Source: Cunninghamia lanceolata
Lineage: Eukaryota; Streptophyta; Pinopsida; Cupressales; Cupressaceae
NCBI GenBank assembly: GCA_027924645.1
Contig: BSBN01000888.1
Coordinates: forward strand, 13,275,001-13,339,000
Direction of reading: 5' to 3'
Length of the DNA stretch: 64,000 bases
Each line of letters opens with the position of its first letter. Position 1 is the first letter of the stretch. Below the pieces are notes generated by a model that ran no database searches, was not told the DNA's origin, and worked only from the letters and a program-made list of their open reading frames with translations. Positions 56,561 through 64,000 of this stretch are shown here, one piece after another. The translations under genes were made by a program, and so were the position numbers.

Positions 56561-58099
56561 TGTTGTAAGTATGTGCCTAATCGGTGTTGTCATTGATGTC
56601 AACATATTAGTGTTGTCATTGGTTCCAACTATGATCTTGTTTTGATGCTTTCTTGTAACAAGTTAGGTGCTTTGTATTTGCCTATGTAAGTGTTGGAAAT
56701 CCTGATATTGAGGATATTGAGAAAATTTGCTCCTTCGGTAGAAACAATATGTTACAGAATATCTTTATCTATAGAAGAACAATCCAACAAATTGCTCTAC
56801 ATTTCCTATAGAATGAATATCTTTGTCTGTGGATTGAAATTTATTTATAGGCATGTCTAAAGATGCTATATTCCAAGTTTGACCCTCCGGTATGAAGATT
56901 TGAGTGAGTTATGTTCACCAGAGTAAAAGCTATTTTTTCTGAGTATTCACTAGTGGTAGGGAGAATGTATTATGCTCCGCATTCCTCTGCATTGAAGTAT
57001 TTTGATCTGTGGTTATAGGGTTGAGTCTGAGATGATGTTATGTGCCTTCAACTTTAATGGTTTGTGATTTGGTGGTCCTCAAGTGATCTTTTCCTTATGA
57101 CAGTAGCTAACTGTGTTGTTTATGAGCTCCAATTTGAAGAATCTTTTTGACAGTGGTTAGAGGTTATGTAGTTTTTCCTAATGATTTCAATGTTCTTGTT
57201 GATGTCTCATGATCGTGTTCCTAGCTTTGGATTGGTTCACAAAGAGAAATTTGGATCAAAGATAAAGATTGTTCTTGAAAATCTTAATGTGAATACCTAT
57301 CTTCACTGACTTGGTTGCTTTCACTAATTGTGGATATGCATTGAATATTGTAGTTGTGTGTTTTGGCATGGAAGATTGTATTTGAGTCCCAGCTAAGGCA
57401 TTGTGTGATTCACATACATCGTTACATCTTTCCCTTAGAATTTTTTTTGTATTAGGTCCAGACCTATTTTCTATGTATGTTTGTAATGCCGACCTTGGAG
57501 ATTGCTCCAATGGTTGATGAATGTAATGCCGACCTTGATGTACATTCCAAGGTTGATAAGTTGTATAAAAACATGTAATGTAGTTGCGAAAAGTGTGGGG
57601 ATGTGTGAAAATGAAAAGATAATTACGAAGGTGTAAAAGAGTAGAGCATAGGAGATATACTACACTTCAATGGAACTGAACTCAGGCATGGAGTAAGATG
57701 CTATCAAATCTATTCACGAATCTTGGCAGTGAGCCAACCCTTGGCAGTGAGCCACCCATTGGTAGTGAGTTGATCTTGGCAATGAGCCTAAACATTTGTA
57801 GTGAGCATTTTGGGTAGTGAGCCCTAAGGCTGTGAGCCTATGGTTTTCAATATTGTTATAACTTATATATTTTTGTAGGCTAACACCCACCATGGTTTTC
57901 CCCTTATATGGTTTTCCACATAAAAATATGGTGTCTCATGTGTTGATTGCATTGTTGTGTTAAGTTTTTCAATTCATGCTTTCATTGTTAAATCTGAATA
58001 GCAATAATCAAGTGTTTGATGAGTTAATATTCATAAGAGGTTAATGTTTTGGAGACAACCGATTCACCCCCCCTCTTAGTTGTCTAGTGCATTTCAACA
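56561..58099 (+). repeat. 3' LTR of G (1539 bp)
   Basis: The LTR runs from tgttgtaagtatg to gcatttcaaca. It has an array of ttggcagtgagcc-type degenerate repeats near 57719-57845. No gene is visible. Confidence 0.92.
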
Positions 58100-58103
58100 A
58101 GTA

Positions 58104-58265
58104 CTTCTCATTTTTAGCTAAAATGAGCATAGCTCCACCACTAGAACCAACTTTGCTTCTTGCCCCATCAAAGTACAACTGCCATAAATCATTATCTTGT
58201 TGTCTCTCTTGTTTCTACTCATTTTCTCCTTTCATAAGGTTAGGAACAAGGTGTTTCTATTCATG
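58104..58265 (-). pseudogene. Tat upstream RNase H, N-terminal part
   Basis: DNDLWQLYFDGARSKVGSGGAML on the minus strand contains the first RNase H strand with its catalytic Asp (YFDGA). It lies between the protease and RT in element order and continues at 51136 across element G. Confidence 0.87.
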
Positions 58266-58960
58266 AATCATATAAATGCCTAATCCAGCCTCTTCCATCT
58301 ACTTATAAGGGTCATCTTCATAGTTTTTAGATGCCCATTCATCTAAAAATAGATCTTCTATGCTCTCAATTGGGTTGCTACTTTCATGAACAACAGGTTG
58401 TTTCTCATCATGATAGGTCAAATTAGCATTAACAACACTAGGAGTATAAGGCTCAATGTGGTCTTTGGAAATACTTTAAAACTTCACAGTCACTCTTGTA
58501 CCATACCTTGTCCTGAACCACATGTGTTACCAATCAGCGGACAAATAACCTCCTAACTTTGCTGTGAAATCCCTGGAAAGGCACAAGGTAAAGTATGGGG
58601 GTAGATCTATGAAGTATATATCTTGCAGGATTGCAAAATTTGGGCAAGCATGCAAGGTAAGATCTAGGTTTTTTATCACTCCAAAGGTATTGATGGATGA
58701 ACCATCTAGCTATACCATAGTTTTGGACATTGGTTCATAAGTCAGTCCTAACTTATCCACTATCTATTTTGGCATCACTAACATAGTAGCACCTGAATCA
58801 ATCGTACAATTATGCACAAGGTTTTTACCAATTATCAGTGAAACATAAAATGTTGTAGGTTTGACATCCTTGGCTTGCTATTCTTTTTGAACTAGTGGGT
58901 CATTTGCAAGCACTACCCTAGGCTGGTCTCTTGGTTGGTCTTGATTGGTTTCATTATTCA
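58266..58960 (-). pseudogene. Protease region of Tat
   Basis: Read leftward: FYVSLIIGKNLVHNCTIDSG and ATMLVMPK carry the aspartic protease DSGA site near 58795. LDGSSINTFGVIKNLDLTLH and IDLPPYFTLCLSRDFTAKLG, then GYLSADW, follow, a sequence pattern typical of Tat/Athila-side gypsy proteases. A linker of about 80 residues (VVNANLTYHDEKQPVV, SIEDLFLDEWASKNYEDD) leads to the RNase H. Several TAG/TGA stops are present. Confidence 0.85.
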
Positions 58961-60817
58961 CATAAGTATTAGATAAGGCCTTTTGTAATAAATCCTTTTG
59001 GCCTGGAAGAGACAATGAGTCCTACATAGACATGGTTACATTTACCTTTTTCATATAATCAATAATATTAAAAGAAAATGAACCAACCTTTGGCTCTCCC
59101 CTTGAAGTAGTAGGATCTACTTGCTGTTGTACTTGTTGTGGTTTTCGTCTTGGCTGATTTTGATTTGGGACAGGTTGTCCTCTTGGTCAAACATGAACAT
59201 TTGACTATTGTGATGGACTATTAGCTCCTTGCTGGCTTGATTGAGCCTAATTTTGGCCTCTTCTAGCTTGCTGTCCTATATCAACAACTCTCTTTTTGGC
59301 TCTCGTGTTAGCTACTATGGACTGGGTAGATTATTTTGCCCCTATGTATGATTAACCCCACAAAACTCCTCACCCTGCCAATTCATGAATGTTGCATCAG
59401 GTTGCTCTTGTTCAGGATTATAAACTTGCTATTCTAAAACTCCTTGTATAGTATTTTGCTGGACAACAACATTATTTTGCACCATTAAGGCCAAATTAAT
59501 TATGCCATTTGAGCAAGTTGATTGGTTGTGTAGTTGGTTACAGGGGTAACACTAATTGTACTCTTGTGCCATATTGTTTTGCACTGGTATTAACTCTCTA
59601 GATGAGCTGGCAGCATGCTGATTATAGGGCTAATAAGGCCTTGTGTTGAAATTCCTTCTTTGGCCTTAGTTTTTAGGCCGATATGAAGGTTTATTTTGCT
59701 GGTTATTCTAGTTATTTTGCTGCTAGTTTTGGTAAGGGGCTAGATAAGGTCTATAAATTTGATTTGGTTACTTTTTTATGTTTACCAATTCTTTTCCAAT
59801 TGTTTGTAATAGCTTTGTTTGTCCCTATAACATCTCTGTTTGATTTCGTAATAACTCTATTTTCTTTTTAAACACTTGAGATGGGACTGGGACAACATTA
59901 GTTTTAGTAACTTGATAATTTAGAGCTGGTACAATAAGTACAATAGCAAGAGGTGGAATTTACAATGGGATTGATGGCTATATCTCTAAAAAAATAGGCA
60001 TTGACAGCCTTGGGGCTATTTTACCAGCCTGAATTAGGTTGTTTTGATCTCTTATGGCAACCTCATAAGCGCATGGCAGTGTTGTACCACCCATTGATTG
60101 GACTATTATTGCAATATCACTATTTAAATCTCTAAGAAAGTACAAAAATGTATGTTCAGCAGTAGGTCTTACCAGTGCTAGTATTCTATCACAAGTCCTT
60201 TAAAAATGGAAGTTGAAATCTGTCATGTTCTCCCAAGGAGCTCTCTTTATTATGCTAAGTTGTTCAACCAATGACAGTTTGTCTGACTTGTCTTCAAATT
60301 GTTTGTTCAAAGCATCTCCCTATAGATCCCATGATGTGATTGAACCTATAGCCAATCCTCTAAACCACTGAAGGGTCTTACCCTTCAAAGATGCAGCCAA
60401 CAGTCTCACTGCAACATTCTCATGCATTCTATGATGGACTGAACATAGCGTAGCCACATCTTTGATATGTTCAATTGGAGTAGTTTGGTCTTCACTTGTG
60501 AAGAATGGTAAGCCTCTCAGGGCTGCCACCAAAATTTCATCATGTGCTGTAAGCAGTAATGGGCTGCCATCATTAAATTGCACAAAAGCATATCTTCTCG
60601 CCATTGGTGGAGGTTGAGGGGCTTGTGGAGTTTGTATTTGAAGATTTATCACCAAATTTCTTTGATCAAACTCTGCAGTCCTGAGACTTGGAGGAGTAGA
60701 TTGAGTTCTCCCTATTGAACTGGGTGTTTGTATTGATGTTCTACCTCTTCTTCTTGGAGGTGATAGCTGTAGATACTCTAACAGAGTTGAACTTCCTCTC
60801 GTTTGGATCTTTCTCAT
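58961..60817 (-). pseudogene. gag of Tat
   Basis: ATG at 60817 opens MRKIQTRGSSTLLEYLQLSP. A Pro/Gln-rich N-terminus precedes a retrotransposon-gag domain: VRLLAASLKGKTLQWFRGL, ITSWDL, LNKQFEDKSDKLSLVEQLS, RAPWENMTDFNFHF. A Gln/Asn-rich tail follows with a remnant knuckle, CYPCNQLHNQSTC, near 59530. The first 165 codons are open; farther on there are stops and frame changes. Confidence 0.85.
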
Positions 60818-60961
60818 GTGCTATATTCACTGGATATGCAAAAAATAAGAATTTTGAGTCACCAAGTATGTTGTCTTTTACCTCTAAAAGGCTGACACTC
60901 TATTGTGCATACCAAAACAACAAATGAAAATGTGTTTAAGTGGCCTAAAACTCTATTCAAA

Positions 60962-60987
60962 GTCCCACCAGGTATGCCAAAAATTGT
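60962..60987 (-). other. PBS of Tat
   Basis: The reverse complement has TTTTTGGCATACCTGGTGGG immediately inside the right LTR. It is not the initiator-Met type used by the other elements here. The primer tRNA is not resolved from sequence alone. Confidence 0.65.
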
Positions 60988-63900
60988 TGTCACGAAGGAT
61001 TGCGCCTTGAATGCTAAGCCTTTACAAGCTTGGCAATCCCGTACAACCTGGGAACATTCTCAGACTATGGGTATGTCTGTTATGAGAATTGACCTCTGGA
61101 GGAGTCAGATCCCTTTAAATGCCCCTTTGGATCTATAAACTTGTGAGGAGAAGAGATAGAAGAATGCTGAAATAAATTGAATCTAAAATGAAATCTATCC
61201 TAAAGGAGGTGATGCACCAATGTTTTAACACTAATGTACAATCTGATTCACAATTACTTTATAATATATCTTCTCTTACAACTCAAACTGATCATATTTA
61301 CCACCTAAATGTTTCATAGAAAGGCATGAAATGACTTGCACAATCTGTAACCTGTAATAAACTTGTAATTTGTGTACCTACATTCAATAAACGAGATAGA
61401 AAATTCAAAGGTTTTAAAGCAAAACATAGTAAATTCCTATCAAATCAATCAAAATGAGACAAGACAGCTAAATCTGAATATAGGAACACCTGATTGTATT
61501 GATAATAGAAGGAATCTCTACAAAATAACAATTAACTACTGAAATAAACTGCTGCTACTGCATAAAAATTGTAAAAATGGTTGAGTTACAAGTTTGAATC
61601 TCTCTTTGTAATGTGCAAAGGCAAGGGAAAAAGAAAGAATTAAGAAAAAAGCATGAGCTTTTTCCCCTATAATACAAAATATGTCCCAAAATGGTAAAGG
61701 GAAGTCAACTCTAGCTCAAATGGACTCTTAATGATGCATGAATGAGTCTGAAAAAGCAACTCCAAGTTGCTAGGCGAGCACAAGAGAAAAGTCTAAAATT
61801 TAGGCCCCAAAATTGCTCCAAGATGAGAAAAAATAACTCAGAACTCCACCTCCTAAGGTCCTTGATGAAAAAACTACCAAAAATAGGCCTGTTTGACTCC
61901 AAGTCAAAAATAGAACCAATATCTCCTTGTGCATGATTTTCCAACCTCAGTTCAACTCCAACTCTCTTCTTTGCATGATTTGAGGACAAAAATAAACTAT
62001 TTGAACAAATATTAAAGGTAATCAATATGACTTACTTTAATAAGTGTTTTACAATTATCTTCTTGGTTTGGTGGAACAAATATTAAGGTAATTTGTAGAA
62101 TATTACCATTAATATTTGTTTAAATATAGATATTCTTTGCCTTCTACTCATGCAAAGAACAAGGGGTTTACATGTTTACAATTTGACTTATCTTCTTCTC
62201 TATGCAATAAAAAGCCTTTGTTGCCCATAGTCACCAAAAGGTCTCCATCCTCTCAAAATTGCCTAAGTCAGATAATAAGGTCAAAAAAGACCCTTATTGC
62301 CTTCATTTCCCTCAAACCTTAGTCATAATCATTATTTTTCTTGACTCTAAGGTAAAAAGAAACATTAAAACCTACAAAACACATCATTATACCCCTTATG
62401 ACTCCCCATCGACTTCCATTCTGCACTAGGTATTTATGACAATAAAAGTCATTAGCATGAGCTCCATTTGCATATAATGATTTTCTTACAAAACAAAGTC
62501 AAAAATACTTCATTCATTCTACGAGCTAGGGCTTCACTTGAACAAAACTATCCTTCCAACCCTAAAACACACATCATTTTTTTCTTTCATCATTTGAATC
62601 TCTCTTCACCACTGCGCTGCCATGGGAAACCTTGAGGGTTTCCTATAGCTTTGTGAAGGCTTCTAGAGGGCTTTCCTGACTGTCATTTCAAGGTAGGATT
62701 TCTCCTGTGCATGAATACTGTATCTTTTCATAAGGAAATGCTGGAAAACAATCCCTTGTTTTGTTATTTCTATGAGAACTATGAAGGAAACTCTCTATTT
62801 TATGTATGTTCTTCTTTATTGCTCTAATTCTATAACAAAAATGATGAAAAAAAAACTTTTCTTGCTCCTATATTGCTTTCCCCACTTTGTTTCTTGGCTT
62901 CTATGATTTTTTGTTGCTCCAAGATGAGAAAAATAAAGTTTGTATCTTAACTTTTCTTGCTCCTATATTTCTTTGGACAATGATTTATCATTTCTTTTGC
63001 GAGAAGCTCATGAAACCCTTGTCTTACTTAAAGAAACCATATACATCTCTTCCATATGCTTGCATAAAAGCCTCTTTTTAAGAAACTAATTTTTAAAAAA
63101 AGACTATTATCTCTTTTCTGCTAGGGTTTCTGGGTATCAAATTAGAAGAAACTTTCTTCTTTGTCACTACTTCATGAACAAAGTAAGTGTTTTGTTTGCC
63201 TCCTTGTATTCAAGAATTTATATTTTTCTGAAGGTGTATCTCTGTGATAATATATTGAGACGGTTGTTACCTCTTTTTGAAGAATAAAGAAGTAAGGAAA
63301 CTTTATTTTGGTCTTTTGACTGTGCTCTGTTCATGAAACCAAAAGAAAAATATTGCTTCATCTTCTTATCTTCCCGTATTAGTTCTAAGGGGTACTTTTA
63401 CTTTTCAAACCCTTGCTAGCATTCTATTTTGTGTGTTCAGGTAACTTGAATGTGCTTACATGTCTTTGAGGTCCCTGCAGGCTTCCTTTGTAATCTGACA
63501 TTATGAAACAAAATGATGTAAAATATTCTTTATGCTATCATTATGAAGGGAGGGGGTTTCCTTTATCCCATAGCTCAATATTAACACCACTCTCCTTGAT
63601 ATGCTTGGTGTTCTTTCTACCATACTACAGACTTTGCTTTGTTGTTCCATCTATATCATGCCTGTGTTGCTCCACTTGACATTCTATATAGCAATTACTG
63701 TGTGTTTGATGTGTGTTTTTACCACTAGTTTCATTGCCTCTGTTGAGAAAATTGCCTCATATTCAAGAAAAGATCTGGCTACATGGAATACAATGTTTGT
63801 TGGGTATACAAAAAGTGGACAAGCCACTGAAGCTCTTATTTTCATCTTCCATAGAAGTCCTTATATTGATTGTGACCTTATTGTGACTGTGACAATATTT

Positions 63901-64000
63901 AGTAATTGTTTACTACTCTTTACTATGTAGACTTCTCTTATAGTGTCTTCTCTTTCTTTAGTTTTTTGTACAGTGTCTTCTCTTTCTTGGTGGACTCTAA
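60988..64000 (-). repeat. Tat 5' LTR, partial (at least 3.0 kb)
   Basis: It starts tgtcacgaaggattg and stays collinear with 8560-9428 plus 15766 to about 17880. It shows the empty site of copia C at 61851-61860. It runs off the right edge. Confidence 0.88.
63541..63927 (+). pseudogene. PPR-protein gene fragment inside Tat LTR (right copy)
   Basis: SRKDLATWNTMFVGYTKSG plus QATEALIFIFH is a good match to a PLS-class PPR repeat. Upstream FIASVEKIASY and FYIAITVCLMC fit the preceding part (DvyiatalvdMYakCG type). This copy is closer to the consensus than 17450-17838 (Leu-Ala-Thr-Trp-Asn-Thr-Met, Ala-Thr-Glu-Ala-Leu). It is antisense to the retroelement and carries no intact gene structure. Confidence 0.6.

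Larger units (their letters stand above)
51137..58099 (+). mobile_element. Sirevirus-like copia element G, rearranged, 7 kb
   Basis: LTRs of about 1.47 and 1.54 kb, a copia PBS and a triple PPT array frame an interior whose order is zinc knuckle/PR/INT, coiled coil plus four zinc knuckles, then RNase H. RT is missing. The right flank (agtac) and the left flank (aaagta) are compatible with TSD agtac and a 12-bp deletion at the left LTR end. It is inserted in the Tat RNase H. Confidence 0.88.
8560..64000 (-). mobile_element. Giant Ty3/gypsy Tat-lineage element, split by five insertions
   Basis: The left LTR begins at 8560 (tgtcatgaagg) and the right LTR at 60988 (tgtcacgaagg). The two copies are collinear over at least 3 kb. 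The minus-strand internal domain is found in pieces between the nested elements: gag at 60817, PR near 58.8 kb, RNase H near 58.2/51.1 kb, RT near 42.3 kb, second RNase H near 34.6 kb and integrase 20.86-22.0 kb. The integrase C-terminus IPVNGIHLKHYF and the protease-linked SRDFTAKLGGYLSADW-type sequence resemble the plant Tat group. The far end is outside the window. Confidence 0.85.

Noticed and set aside
63541..63927. A functional host PPR gene
   Set aside because: Only about one and a half repeats, frame changes, and presence inside both LTRs show a captured fragment.
1..64000. Prokaryotic features, CRISPR arrays, riboswitches, rRNA or tRNA genes
   Set aside because: No regularly spaced repeats, operons or conserved RNA motifs seen; the content is plant retroelement DNA.

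Overview
This 64-kb window looks like intergenic DNA from a large, AT-rich, retrotransposon-dominated plant genome. Every coding segment I recognise belongs to a plant LTR retrotransposon (Ty1/copia, Ty3/gypsy chromovirus, Ty3/gypsy Tat). I see no intact host gene, tRNA, rRNA or CRISPR array. Tat elements with very long LTRs, sirevirus-like copia elements and deep nesting fit a gymnosperm such as a conifer. That taxonomic reading is inference.

The window is one nested stack whose joins can be read from termini, primer-binding sites (PBS), polypurine tracts (PPT) and 5-bp target-site duplications (TSD). The oldest layer is a minus-strand gypsy fragment (X, 1-836). Copia A (+) begins at 837 inside the RNase H region of X. 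Copia A is split twice: by copia B (-, 2302-7154) in gag, and at 8560 in the integrase by a giant Tat element (-) that runs past the window end.

The Tat element has an LTR of roughly 5 kb at its left end (8560 to about 19.7-20.4 kb) and at least 3 kb of its other LTR at the right (60988-64000). Its internal domain reads leftward as gag, protease, RNase H, reverse transcriptase, second RNase H, integrase. It is cut by copia C (+, 9429-15760, in the LTR), chromovirus D (-, 22005-34188), chromovirus E (-, 35105-42045), sirevirus-like F (+, 43134-50942) and sirevirus-like G (+, about 51137-58099). A 351-bp TRIM sits inside the left LTR of F, giving five levels: X > A > Tat > F > TRIM.

Most coding regions are inactivated by premature stops. 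In copia B and chromovirus E the complete gag-pol stays in one frame from end to end and is broken only by in-frame TAG/TGA codons, as expected from decay of methylated cytosines.

The most unusual features are: an LTR-borne, antisense pentatricopeptide-repeat (PPR) gene fragment in both Tat LTRs; a pol-less sirevirus-like element (F) carrying an unrecognised reading frame of about 1,100 codons; a sirevirus-like element (G) with scrambled domain order and no RT; a Tat element with an RNase H upstream of RT plus a degenerate one downstream; an extra ORF upstream of gag in chromovirus D; and the miniature TRIM.
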